64,000 bases of DNA from JBMDXB01 sp048594885 (GTDB lineage: Bacteria > Acidobacteriota > Vicinamibacteria > Vicinamibacterales > 2-12-FULL-66-21). Below the pieces are notes generated by a model. It made no database searches and had not been told where the DNA came from. It was given only the letters and a program-made list of their open reading frames with translations. Below, piece by piece: positions 48,983 through 57,992 of this stretch; within the stretch, counting starts at the first letter, position 1; each line of letters begins with the position of its first letter. The translations under genes and the position numbers were made by a program. The DNA is taken from assembly GCA_048594885.1 (NCBI GenBank), contig JBMDXB010000047.1, forward strand, positions 77,290 through 141,289. Reading direction: 5' to 3'.

Positions 48983-49107
48983 AGAACGGGAGAAAGGGAG
49001 CAAACAATTCTTTCTGAGAATAGTCGGGCGCCTTGAACCCGATGGCGAGGCACCGCGAGGTGATCGTTCCATAAACAAGAAAGAGATGGCTCCCCTTCTC
49101 CCATTCT
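48983..49107. repeat. 125-nt extragenic palindromic element
   Basis: The left arm AGAACGGGAGAAAGGGAGC (48983-49001) matches the reverse complement of the right arm (49089-49107) at 17 of 19 positions. It fills the gap between the PadR promoter and the 3' end of the tandem ADOP permeases. Inner bases can pair further (TTCTTTCT with AGAAAGA). It may be a miniature mobile repeat or a terminator for the permease operon. Confidence 0.55.
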
Positions 49108-49133
49108 CTTGTTGACCGTGCGATCCTCGAGTC

Positions 49134-51827
49134 CTACTCGCATCTCAATGCATCGACCGAGTTGATGCGGGTCGCGCGGCGGGCCGGCAGGTAGCAGGCG
49201 GCGAGGCCGACGAGCGACAGCAGCACGGCGGCGCCGATGAACGACAGGGGATCAAGCGGCGGGAGGCCGAACAGCAAGCCCTCGAGCACCCGCGTCGACG
49301 CGGCCGCGAGGAGCAGGCCGATGGCGGAACCGGCGATGACGAGCGACATGCCCTGCCGCAGCACCATGCGTATCACGTCCGCGCGCTGCGCGCCCATCGC
49401 GAGCCGGATGCCGATCTCACGCGTGCGCCGCGTGACCGAGTACGCCGTGACGCCGTAGACCCCAATCGCCGCGAGCAACAGCCCGAGGAGGCTGACAGCC
49501 GCGGAGACACCGGCTGTAATCCGAAGCTGGAACTGCACGGGACCGGCGAATTGATCGAGGCCGCGCGAGCTGATGACCGGCAGGTTCGGATCGATCGAAG
49601 CAATCGCGCCGGCGACATCGGCCGCGAGCCGGCGCCCGTCGCGCGCGCGGGCAACGATCGAGATCTGCGGCTCGAACTGCTGCTGATACGGCAGGTAGAC
49701 GACCGGCTGCGCCGAACGGCCGCCCGCTTTGAGATCGCCGACAACGCCGACAATCGACAGCCGAACGACGGGCGCTGGCGTGCGTTCGGCAGGATTGGCG
49801 GCGATCAGCCGCGGGCGCGCGTGCCACAACAGGAACTTGCCGACGGGGTCCTCGTTCGGCCAGTACTCGCGCGCTGCGGCCTGGCTGACGATGGCGACGC
49901 GCTCGGTGCCGGAGCGGTCGTTCCCGTTGAAGTCGCGGCCGGCGCGCAGTGGAATGCCCAGGGCCGCGAAATAGCCCGGAGTGACGGTGTTCCATGACGG
50001 TTGGAACAGCGACCGGCCGTCCGCCGCCGTCAGACCCGGGACTGCGACACCGCAGCACATCTGGATGCGCGGTCCGCCGGGCACGCTCGTCGCCGCCGCC
50101 GCATGCACTATGCCGGGCAGCGCCCGCACTCGATCCACAGCGGCGTCGACGAACTGCGGACCGCTCGCCTCGCCATGGCGTCCGAGCGCCAGCTCCAGCG
50201 ACACGACTTCCACTCCCTTCGGCTCGTACCCGAGATCGACGACGGTCGTCTGCAGCATCGCGCGCCCCAGCAGCCCCGCGACGACGACCAGCAGGATGCT
50301 GAAAGCGATCTGCGCGACGACGAAGGCGTGGCGCAGCCGCAAGCGTACGGCCGGTCCCTGCGCGTCCGCTTTCAACGCCGTCAGCACGTCGGTGCGCGAG
50401 GCCATGCGCGCCGGCACCACGCCTGACAGGAGAGCGGCGACGAACGACAGCGCAGCCGTGAACGCCGCGACGCGCGCGTCAAGCGGCAGCGAAAGGTCGA
50501 TCGGCACCGGCAGCGCCGGGACGAGCCGCACGAGCAGCGACGTGAGGACGTGCGCCAGCAGCAGGCCTGCCGCGCCAGCGATGGCAAACAGGATCAGCGT
50601 CTCGGTGAGCAACTGCCGGATCAATCGTCCACGTCCTGCGCCGATCGCCAGCCGCACGGCGAGCTCACGGCGACGCGCCGCGCCGCGCGCGAGCAGCACG
50701 CCGGCGACATTCGCGCAGGCGATGGCGAGCACCACACACGTCACCCCGAGCAGCAGTGATAGGAACGCCATCGCTGCCGGTCTGACGATCGGCGGAATGG
50801 CGGACGATTCGGAGAGCCGCAGGCCGAACCCACGCAGCACGTGCGTGCCCGGCGAAGACGGTGGTGCCGGCAATCCGGGCTCGAAGGAACGGCCGATGGC
50901 GTCGATTTCCGCGGCCGCCTGGCCGAACGTCACGCCGGGCCGCAACCGGCCGCCGAGCGCGAGGCCGGTGTTGCCGGCTGTGTGAAGCACCTCCGTCAAG
51001 CGAGCCGGCAGCCACATGTCGGCGATGACGAGGCTCGTGCCGTTGAAATCCGGCGCCGCAACGCCGGCCACCGTCATCGGGTGACCGTTGATCAGGAGCG
51101 TTTGCCCGACGACTCCGGCGTCGGCATTGAACCGCCGCTTCCAGAAGATGTGGCTCAGAACAACCGCAGGACTCGGACCGGCCGCATCGGCAGGACCGAA
51201 CAGCCGGCCCGCCGCCGCTCTGACGCCGAGCGCGGTGAAGTACGCATCGGACACGAACGTGCCGAAGATGCGCTCCGCGGCATCACTCTCCCGCATGCTC
51301 AACGGATGCGGATCGAACGAGTACCCGTAGACGTCCAGCAGTGTCGTTCGCTGCCGCACTTCCTCGAAAGCGCGTTGCGGGACGAGCGGCTGGATCAGTT
51401 TGCGCCCGTCGGTGGGCGCGATGTCCACCAGGCGATCCGGCTCCGCCACGCCCGAATGCTCGCGGAACAGCAGGCGATTCGCGACGGTGAACATCGCGGT
51501 ATTGGCGCCGAGGCAGATGGCGAGCGACAGCGACGCGGTCAGCGTGAACAGCGGGTGGCGCGCGAGCAGCCGCACGCTGTAGCGAACGTCCTGAACGAGC
51601 GTGTCCCACCACGCGCCGGCGCGCGCGTCACGCACGTGCTGCTTGACGATCTCGACCTGGCCGAGTTCGATCGTCGCGGCGCGCTGTGCCGCGGCCGGAT
51701 CCATTCCGGAGCGGATCTTCTCCTCCATCAGCAGCGCGTGCATGCCGCGCACTTCATCGTCGAGCTCGCGTTCGACGGCGGCGCGGTGGACGAGATTGCT
51801 CCAAAGGCTGCGCAGCCGAATGAACAT
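49134..51827 (-). CDS. ADOP/MacB-FtsX family permease (tandem copy 2)
   Basis: 897 residues from ATG at 51827, 8 nt after the upstream permease; the frame to 51959 is a rejected extension. The N-terminal cytosolic helix reads LVHRAAVERELDDEVRGMHA, then MEEKIRSGMDPAAAQRAATI, nearly identical to the upstream copy. MacB core and FtsX blocks follow (CANVAGVLLARGAARRRELA, IGAGRGRLIRQLLTETLIL), ending LPARRATRINSVDALRCE. The rest of the protein differs much more from the tandem partner, so the pair may act as a heteromer. Confidence 0.92.
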   Translation of the reverse strand: MFIRLRSLWSNLVHRAAVERELDDEVRGMHALLMEEKIRSGMDPAAAQRAATIELGQVEIVKQHVRDARAGAWWDTLVQDVRYSVRLLARHPLFTLTASLSLAICLGANTAMFTVANRLLFREHSGVAEPDRLVDIAPTDGRKLIQPLVPQRAFEEVRQRTTLLDVYGYSFDPHPLSMRESDAAERIFGTFVSDAYFTALGVRAAAGRLFGPADAAGPSPAVVLSHIFWKRRFNADAGVVGQTLLINGHPMTVAGVAAPDFNGTSLVIADMWLPARLTEVLHTAGNTGLALGGRLRPGVTFGQAAAEIDAIGRSFEPGLPAPPSSPGTHVLRGFGLRLSESSAIPPIVRPAAMAFLSLLLGVTCVVLAIACANVAGVLLARGAARRRELAVRLAIGAGRGRLIRQLLTETLILFAIAGAAGLLLAHVLTSLLVRLVPALPVPIDLSLPLDARVAAFTAALSFVAALLSGVVPARMASRTDVLTALKADAQGPAVRLRLRHAFVVAQIAFSILLVVVAGLLGRAMLQTTVVDLGYEPKGVEVVSLELALGRHGEASGPQFVDAAVDRVRALPGIVHAAAATSVPGGPRIQMCCGVAVPGLTAADGRSLFQPSWNTVTPGYFAALGIPLRAGRDFNGNDRSGTERVAIVSQAAAREYWPNEDPVGKFLLWHARPRLIAANPAERTPAPVVRLSIVGVVGDLKAGGRSAQPVVYLPYQQQFEPQISIVARARDGRRLAADVAGAIASIDPNLPVISSRGLDQFAGPVQFQLRITAGVSAAVSLLGLLLAAIGVYGVTAYSVTRRTREIGIRLAMGAQRADVIRMVLRQGMSLVIAGSAIGLLLAAASTRVLEGLLFGLPPLDPLSFIGAAVLLSLVGLAACYLPARRATRINSVDALRCE

Positions 51828-51835
51828 CGACGTCG

Positions 51836-54508
51836 CTACTCCTGCCGCAGCGCGGCGATCGGGTCCACTCTGGAGGCGCGCCAGGCCGGCAAGGCGGCGG
51901 CCGCTGTGGCGACGAGCAACAGACATCCAACCGCCGCCGCCAGCACACGGCCGTCCCACGGGCTGACGTGATACAGCAGCGTCTCGAGCGCGCCTGACAG
52001 CACGATGGCGAGCGGCACGCCCACCGCGGCACCTGCGCCGATGGCCGTCCAGGCTTCGCGCAGCACCGAGCGAAGGACCGACGCGCGCGTGGCACCGAGC
52101 GCCAGCCGCACACCGATTTCCGGGACGCGGACGGCGACGTTGTGTCCAAGCACGCCGTACAGGCCGACGGCCGCCAGCAGCAGCGCCACCGCGGCGAATG
52201 CGCCAAGCAGACGCGCGACGAGCCGTTCGGTGACGAGTGACCGCTCGAGCTGGATCGACAGCGGTCGTGCGGGCGACACGGGCACCGGACCGATCGACTG
52301 CAGCTCTCGGCGCACGACCTCGGAATACGCCGCCGGATCGCCCGACGTACGAACCGACAACGTCAGGCCGGCCGGCTCACCGGTGGCCATTCCATACAAG
52401 TACAGCGTCGGCTGGTCGGTTTCGCGCAGCGACAGATATTTGGCATTGGCGACAACGCCGACGATCTCGAATCGCTTGTCTCGGAACCGGATGCGGTGGC
52501 CGATCGGATGCTCGCCCGGGAAATACCGGCGGGCGAGCGCGTCGTTGACGACGACCACTGCCGCACCGTCGTCCGGCGCGAAATCGCGTCCAAGGAGAAT
52601 CGGCGTCGCCATCGTCGCGAAGAAACCCTCGGAGACGCGGTTGGCGTAGACCGTCAGCATCGGTTCGCGCGGCCGGCCCTCGACGCTGATCGGGAGATCC
52701 ATGCCGGCGCCGGAGAGCGGTGTGATGGCCGACAGGCTGGCCGCCCGCAGGGCCGGCAGCGCTCGGACGCGATCGAGCACCTCGCGGTAATACGTGGCGG
52801 TACGATGCGCGGTGAAGTTCGTGCGCGAGGGATCCAGCCTGAAGAGCAACACGCGATCGGGCTCGAATCCAGGGCTGAAGCCTCGAATGTTGCGGAGCGT
52901 CGCAGTGGGCAGCATCGCGCCGATCAGGAGCAGCAGCGACAGCGCAACCTGGCCGGCAATCAGGACGCGGCCCCAGCGAGCCGACGATCGCGTGTGCGAG
53001 AGCACGCGGGCGTCGCCGCCGCCGAGGGTCATGGCGGCCGCGCCTGCGGCGCGGAATGCAGGCCAGCCGCCGGCGAGCAGGGCCGAAACGACGCATACCA
53101 TGCCGGTGAACAACAACACCCGTCCGTCCGGCTCGACGTCGAGCACGATCGGTGTCGTGCTGCCGTAGGAGACGAGCGCCACGACCACGGGCGCGCCGAT
53201 TGCCGCGATCGCTAGCCCGACTGCCCCGCCAGCGACGCCGAGAAGGATCGATTCGGTCATCAACTGCCGAACCAGCCGGCCGCGGCTCGCACCAATCGCG
53301 AGCCGGACCGCGATCTCGCGGCGCCGCGCCACCGCCCGTGCGAGCAACAGGTTCACGACGTTCGTCGCTGCGATCAGCAGCACCAGGCTGACCGCTGCCA
53401 TCAACAACAGCACGGTACGCGCGAAGTCGCGGCGCAGGTCCGACAGTCCGGTGCTCGCGCTTTCCAACGACGGTTTCTGCGCACGCAGCCGCTCGCGCGC
53501 TTCCGGTTCGGGCTGGGTCGCCGCCAGCCGGTTCATGAACCGGCCGAAGACGGGATCGAGATTTGCGGTCGCCTGCGCCAGGGTCACACTGGGCGCGAGC
53601 CGGGCGATGATGCCGAAGCGCCGCGTCGACGCCTGGCGCAGCACGCTGTGGGCGCCGCGCAGCCGTGGCTCGATGCCGACGGGCACGAAGAAGTCTGCGG
53701 GACGCCCGACCAGCGGATCGGCGAATCCCGATGGCAACATACCGACGATCGTCAGCGGCACGCTATCGACGCGCAGTGCGGCCCCGAGCACGTCACCGCG
53801 GCCAGCGAACAGCCGCCGCCAGAGCCCGTGTGTGATGACCGCGGCCGCCCCCGCGTCTGTCGCGCCGGGCCGATCGTCGTTCGGCGACAGCACGCGGCCG
53901 ATCTGCGGCTGCACGCCGAGCACCTCGAAGAAGTTGCCGGAGACGAAGCGCCCCGCCACGTCGAACGGCGCAGTTTCGACGGTGGCACTGACCGGCGTCT
54001 TGGCCACGGCGGCCACACCGGCGAAGGCAGTGCTCTCGTCACGGATCGCTTCGTACATCGGATAGGAGAAGCTCGTGCCGCGGCCGCCGGGAATCGTGGC
54101 GCCGATTTCGACGAGTCGATGCGGCTCCGCCACGGGCAACTCTCGCAACAGCAGCGAGTTCACCAGACTGAAGATCGTCACGTTGACGCCGATGCCGAGC
54201 GCAAACGACAAAACAGCCGTGAGGGCGAACAGCGGATTCCGTCGCAGCATCCTCGCGCCGAGGCGGACGTCCTGCGCCATCGTCTCGAGGAACGCGCCGG
54301 CGCGGCCGTCGCGGACGCGCTGCTCGACAACATGGACGTGGCCGAGCTCGATCGTCGCGGCGCGCTGTGCCGCGGCCGGATCCATTCCGGCGCGGATCTT
54401 CTCTTCCAGCAGCAGCGCGTGCATGCCGCGCACTTCATCGTCGAGCTCGCGTTCGACTGCAGCGCGGTGGACGAGATTGCGCCAGAGGCTGTGCAGTCTG
54501 GCCCGCAT
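51836..54508 (-). CDS. ADOP/MacB-FtsX family permease (tandem copy 1)
   Basis: 890 residues from ATG at 54508, 4 nt after the PadR stop; a TTG at 54535 would overlap PadR. N-terminus LWRNLVHRAAVERELDDEVR, MacB core (RRNPLFALTAVLSFALGIGV, FSLVNSLLLRELPVAEPHR), FtsX blocks (ATNVVNLLLARAVARRREIA, LAIGASRGRLVRQLMTESIL), end LPAWRASRVDPIAALRQE. Forms an operon with PadR and the second permease. Confidence 0.92.
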   Translation of the reverse strand: MRARLHSLWRNLVHRAAVERELDDEVRGMHALLLEEKIRAGMDPAAAQRAATIELGHVHVVEQRVRDGRAGAFLETMAQDVRLGARMLRRNPLFALTAVLSFALGIGVNVTIFSLVNSLLLRELPVAEPHRLVEIGATIPGGRGTSFSYPMYEAIRDESTAFAGVAAVAKTPVSATVETAPFDVAGRFVSGNFFEVLGVQPQIGRVLSPNDDRPGATDAGAAAVITHGLWRRLFAGRGDVLGAALRVDSVPLTIVGMLPSGFADPLVGRPADFFVPVGIEPRLRGAHSVLRQASTRRFGIIARLAPSVTLAQATANLDPVFGRFMNRLAATQPEPEARERLRAQKPSLESASTGLSDLRRDFARTVLLLMAAVSLVLLIAATNVVNLLLARAVARRREIAVRLAIGASRGRLVRQLMTESILLGVAGGAVGLAIAAIGAPVVVALVSYGSTTPIVLDVEPDGRVLLFTGMVCVVSALLAGGWPAFRAAGAAAMTLGGGDARVLSHTRSSARWGRVLIAGQVALSLLLLIGAMLPTATLRNIRGFSPGFEPDRVLLFRLDPSRTNFTAHRTATYYREVLDRVRALPALRAASLSAITPLSGAGMDLPISVEGRPREPMLTVYANRVSEGFFATMATPILLGRDFAPDDGAAVVVVNDALARRYFPGEHPIGHRIRFRDKRFEIVGVVANAKYLSLRETDQPTLYLYGMATGEPAGLTLSVRTSGDPAAYSEVVRRELQSIGPVPVSPARPLSIQLERSLVTERLVARLLGAFAAVALLLAAVGLYGVLGHNVAVRVPEIGVRLALGATRASVLRSVLREAWTAIGAGAAVGVPLAIVLSGALETLLYHVSPWDGRVLAAAVGCLLLVATAAAALPAWRASRVDPIAALRQE

Positions 54509-54512
54509 GCGG

Positions 54513-54842
54513 CTACGTCTCCAGCGCTCTGGCAATCGCCAGCGCTATCGTGTTCCAGTGCTCGGTTTCCTCGCCGAGCTGGCGCCTGCCGGCGCGTGTC
54601 AGCCTGTAGTACTTCGCGCGGCGATTGTTCTCGGACGGCTGCCACTCGGCATCGAGCCAGCCGGCCTCCTCGAGGCGGTGCAGTGCCGGGAAGAGCGATC
54701 CCGGCTGCACGGCGAACGTCCCGCCCGTCATCTGCTCGATGCGGCGCGAGACACCGAGGCCGTGCAGGACTCCAGTCGTCAGCGCTTTGAGGATCAGCAG
54801 ATCGAGCGTCCCCTGCAGCAGGGTCTCGCGGCGGTGGGCCAT
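54513..54842 (-). CDS. PadR-family transcriptional regulator
   Basis: 109 residues: LLQGTLDLLILKALTTGVLH, GLGVSRRIEQMTGGTFAVQP, GSLFPALHRLEEAGWLDAEW, AKYYRLTRAGRRQLGEETEH. First gene of the operon with the tandem permeases. Two operator-like palindromes of the same type lie just upstream (54853-54911), consistent with autorepression. Confidence 0.93.
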   Translation of the reverse strand: MAHRRETLLQGTLDLLILKALTTGVLHGLGVSRRIEQMTGGTFAVQPGSLFPALHRLEEAGWLDAEWQPSENNRRAKYYRLTRAGRRQLGEETEHWNTIALAIARALET

Positions 54843-54852
54843 GCGCGCTCCT

Positions 54853-54911
54853 TCGTATCGAACGTCGATACGAGGGACAGTGTGGCGGTGTTCCTATCGA
54901 ATGTCAATAGG
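54853..54911. promoter_or_regulatory. Pair of related palindromic operators upstream of PadR
   Basis: TCGTATCGA-ACG-TCGATACGA (54853-54873) is perfect, and CCTATCGA-ATG-TCAATAGG (54893-54911) is a 7-of-8 inverted repeat. They share TATCGAAnGTCrATA, with centres 39 bp apart. The first lies 10 bp before the PadR start codon. Likely PadR binding sites. Confidence 0.65.
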
Positions 54912-54986
54912 AGAATAGCCGCGCGGCGTCGAATGCAGGGAGCTCATGGGGTGCCGTGGATGGTACACGGCGCGAACCAGCGACGT

Positions 54987-55391
54987 TCAGTCGGCTGCCG
55001 CAGCTCCGCCGCCGACGCCGCCAGCCTCGATCGGCTGCCCGCTGCACGCGCGGTGGACGATCGTCGCCAGCAGCTCGAGATCGACGGGCTTCTGCAGGCA
55101 CGGAAGGCCGAGCCGGCTGCTGACGGTCTGCGCGTCGTAGGCGGCGGTGATGCAAACGACCGGGACGTTCGCGATCGCCGGATCCGCGAGCTGGCGCTCG
55201 CGGAACTGCCAGCCGCTCATGACCGGCATCATCAAATCCAGCAACACCAGGCAGGGCTCGTGCTCGCGCATCCTGCGAAGCGCGTCGGCGCCATTGGCCG
55301 CGCACGCGATGGTGTACCCGGAGTGGCCGAGAAACATCTCGAGCATCTCCCGTATGTCAGTGTCGTCGTCGACGATGAGGACGTGAGGCAT
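54987..55391 (-). CDS. Single-domain response regulator
   Basis: 134 residues from ATG at 55391; the upstream frame to 55580 lacks domain features. Receiver fold: HVLIVDDDTDIREMLEMFLG, LVLLDLMMPVMSGWQF with the phosphoacceptor Asp, VPVVCITAAYD (Thr switch) and CLQKPVDLE (Lys). No output domain, so it acts through protein contacts. No histidine kinase is in the window. Confidence 0.92.
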   Translation of the reverse strand: MPHVLIVDDDTDIREMLEMFLGHSGYTIACAANGADALRRMREHEPCLVLLDLMMPVMSGWQFRERQLADPAIANVPVVCITAAYDAQTVSSRLGLPCLQKPVDLELLATIVHRACSGQPIEAGGVGGGAAAAD

Positions 55392-55458
55392 CTTCCCTGC
55401 CAAAGTGGCAGCTCGCAGGGGGTCGATTATACCCATCGATTCTGAATATGCTGTCACG

Positions 55459-55962
55459 GTGATCGTCGATCGCCTCGACAACCGGACCGCGTGGTCCCAT
55501 CTGTCACCGCGGCTTCGCCAGGGCCTGGAATACCTGGAGAGCACCGACCTCGCCTCCCTCGCCGAAGGGCGGCACGACATCGACGGCGATCGGCTGTTCG
55601 CGCTCGTACACCGCTACACGACGCGGCCGCAGCGCGACTGCCCGTGGGAAGCGCACCGCCGATACGCGGATATCCAGTATGTGATTGAAGGCGTTGAACG
55701 TATCGGCTACGCCAACATCACGGACGTTCGCGAGCGGGGGGCCTACGATCCCTCCCGGGACGTGGCGTTCTTCGATGCCGGCCAGGACTACGTCACGGTG
55801 CGGGCAGGGATGTTCACGATCTTCGGTCCTGAGGACGTGCACGCGCCGTCGGTCGCAGCCGGCGAGCCGGCGTCCGTCCGCAAAGTCGTGATCAAGGCGG
55901 CGCTCAGCCCGGACTGCGCGCCGCCTCGTGACCTGTCTACTGCGAACTCTCAGGAAGGATAG
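55459..55962 (+). CDS. YhcH/YjgK/YiaL family protein (DUF386)
   Basis: 167 residues from GTG at 55459, giving the family start MIVDRLDN; an upstream frame to 55405 is a rejected extension. Family segments: LASLAEGRHDIDGDRLFALV, EAHRRYADIQYVIEGVERIG, FFDAGQDYVTVRAGMFTIFG, PEDVHAPSV. The conserved Glu/His set (HxxYADIQ..., DVHAP) binds a metal in this cupin-like family, linked to sialic acid and other sugar-acid catabolism in other bacteria. The 3' end overlaps the convergent beta-helix gene by 26 nt. Confidence 0.92.
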   Translation: MIVDRLDNRTAWSHLSPRLRQGLEYLESTDLASLAEGRHDIDGDRLFALVHRYTTRPQRDCPWEAHRRYADIQYVIEGVERIGYANITDVRERGAYDPSRDVAFFDAGQDYVTVRAGMFTIFGPEDVHAPSVAAGEPASVRKVVIKAALSPDCAPPRDLSTANSQEG

Positions 55963-57844
55963 TGGTGTCCCGCTTGAGCGCGCCCGGCGCCTCGCTCGCG
56001 TACGTCGAGGCGGACAGGACGATCTGATCGATGGAGAACCCGTCCTCGCGCGTCTGGATCCGGATTGTCTGCGGTCCGGTGCTCGCGAAGTAGACGAGCG
56101 GTCCGAGCACGTGCACGCCGAACCCGTTGTCCTGCCAGCCCCACTGGGCCAGCCCGCAGCCTGAGCAGTCCTCCAGGTTGACGACCGTTGCCGCACTCGA
56201 ACCGATGCGGAAGACCGGCGTGCCGCCGGCGTCAACCGAGCCGTCGAACTGCACGTACACCGAGTCGTTCGCCGGAGAATCGTCCTTGGCGTTGCCTCGA
56301 ATCCACAGCCGGTAGGCGCGGCCGGCTTCGGCCTCGAATGAGAGCTCGAAGTAATTCGCCGGCATCGGGCTCGGTGCCGCGAACGTGACCTTGCGATTCC
56401 GCGACATGATCCGGGCGCTCCCGGCGGCTGTCGAATCAGACACGATCCGCCAGTTCCCCTCGATCACCGACGCGCGCCAGGCATACAGAACGATGTCATC
56501 GTTGGCCGGTGACGGCTCGCTCCCCGCTGCCGGTCGTTCGTAGGCGCCGATGTCGTACGCAGCGCCCTGCGGCCGCTTCGTGCCCTTGCGGTCGGCTGTG
56601 ACTTCCGCAATCGCCACGCCTGCGTCGACGGCAGACGATCCCGCGGTCAACTGGTAGTCGTGGTTCGCAGCGTCCACGAACGCCGATGAGGGCAGCGCGA
56701 GATTCGACGGGCCGCTCGCCTCGCGCGGCAGCGTCGTGCCCAGCAGCGCGACGTTGCGCACGTCGAGCACGCTACCGGACGATGACGCCGCATAGAACGG
56801 CCGTGCGACAGCGGTGCCGAACGTGCTGTTCCAGATCCTGAGGCCCTGGATGTTCTCTTCGTATCGGACGCCGTAGGCGACATCGTGCATCACGGCGTTC
56901 TGCACCCTGACCGCCGCAGGCGCCCGCAGCCGGAACGCGATCTCCGACGAGTGGATCGTCACGGCGTCCACCACCGCGTCGATGTTCTCCTTCAGGTTCA
57001 GGGCCGCCATGTTCGCGATGAGACCGCCGCGGAAGCCGAACATCTCGCTGTTTCTGATGACCAGCGCCGCACGCGGCAGATCGGCGCCGACCTTCGTGTC
57101 GACCGCATTCTCTCCTGGCACGGTGCCGGCGGCGAACCCATTGGTCGCGGTGCGGAGCGGCTCCAGCCAGAAGCGGCAGCCTTCGATGACCACGCCGGTC
57201 CACCCCGGCGCGCTGCGGCCTGGGTCGATCTGGAAGGCATCGCCCGAGAACGTGTGGATCTCCGTATTCCGGATCGTCAGCCGGCGCGCCGGACCCGCGA
57301 CGATGCCGTGCGCGTCGGTGCGGCCGTTGGTCGCGTTGAGCGCGTCGTGAATGACCGATCCCTCGATCAGCACGTCGGTCGGGCCAGCCATGTCAACGGC
57401 GTCACGACTCGTGCGGCGCACTTCCGAGTTGCGCAGCGTGAACCCCGTCGCCGCGCTCGCGACGCGGACGATGTCGTCGGCGCCGAACTGACCATCGAGC
57501 ACCAACGAGTCGATGACGATGTAGGGGTGCGCGACGCTCAACACGCGTCCTGAACTCGTGACGATGACCGACCCGCGGCCGCCCGCCGCGCGAGCCGTGA
57601 TCGGCTGCTGCGCGCTTCCGCCCCGAACCGAGCCCAGGCGCTCGGTGTAGGTTCCCGGGCCGACCACGATCGAGTCGCCGGGCTGCGCCGCGTTGAGCGC
57701 ATCCTGGATTCGGCCGAACGGAGCGGCGGCCGTTCCGCTGCCGGCGCCGCCAACCGCAACATGCCACTCGGTGGCGAAAGCGGATGTGGCCGTGAGAGAC
57801 AGGAGCAATGCGAATGCAGACGTATGAAGAGACGTCAGGGCCAT
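55937..57844 (-). CDS. Secreted right-handed parallel beta-helix protein with C-terminal carbohydrate-binding-like domain
   Basis: 635 residues from ATG at 57844, chosen because it begins with a signal peptide (FALLLSLTATSAFA); the upstream frame to 58225 is rejected. Residues ~25-420 have pectate-lyase/DUF1565 style repeats: SGTAAAPFGRIQDALNAAQP, GDSIVVGPGTYTERLG, IVIDSLVLDGQFGADDIVRV, DVLIEGSVIHDALNATNGRT. Then a C-terminal sandwich domain (~465-620: YFELSFEAEAGRAYRLWIRG) typical of CBM-like modules. Probably binds or cleaves a polysaccharide outside the cell. Catalytic residues cannot be assigned from sequence. Confidence 0.85.
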   Translation of the reverse strand: MALTSLHTSAFALLLSLTATSAFATEWHVAVGGAGSGTAAAPFGRIQDALNAAQPGDSIVVGPGTYTERLGSVRGGSAQQPITARAAGGRGSVIVTSSGRVLSVAHPYIVIDSLVLDGQFGADDIVRVASAATGFTLRNSEVRRTSRDAVDMAGPTDVLIEGSVIHDALNATNGRTDAHGIVAGPARRLTIRNTEIHTFSGDAFQIDPGRSAPGWTGVVIEGCRFWLEPLRTATNGFAAGTVPGENAVDTKVGADLPRAALVIRNSEMFGFRGGLIANMAALNLKENIDAVVDAVTIHSSEIAFRLRAPAAVRVQNAVMHDVAYGVRYEENIQGLRIWNSTFGTAVARPFYAASSSGSVLDVRNVALLGTTLPREASGPSNLALPSSAFVDAANHDYQLTAGSSAVDAGVAIAEVTADRKGTKRPQGAAYDIGAYERPAAGSEPSPANDDIVLYAWRASVIEGNWRIVSDSTAAGSARIMSRNRKVTFAAPSPMPANYFELSFEAEAGRAYRLWIRGNAKDDSPANDSVYVQFDGSVDAGGTPVFRIGSSAATVVNLEDCSGCGLAQWGWQDNGFGVHVLGPLVYFASTGPQTIRIQTREDGFSIDQIVLSASTYASEAPGALKRDTTILPESSQ

Positions 57845-57992
57845 GGAAGACAAAGTCCTCGAGAAAAGTTCAGCTGACAGTCGCAGGGTGCTTGGGGAGA
57901 CAAGAAGAGTACTACAGGCGCCGGCGGCCGCAAGACCGCAGCGGAGAAGAGGGCTCCGCGCGAGCAGGCCGCCGGCGAGCAGCAGGCCGGCG

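Noticed and set aside
54535..54535. TTG start for the upstream tandem ADOP permease
   Set aside because: It would overlap PadR; ATG at 54508 gives the same family N-terminus as its tandem copy.
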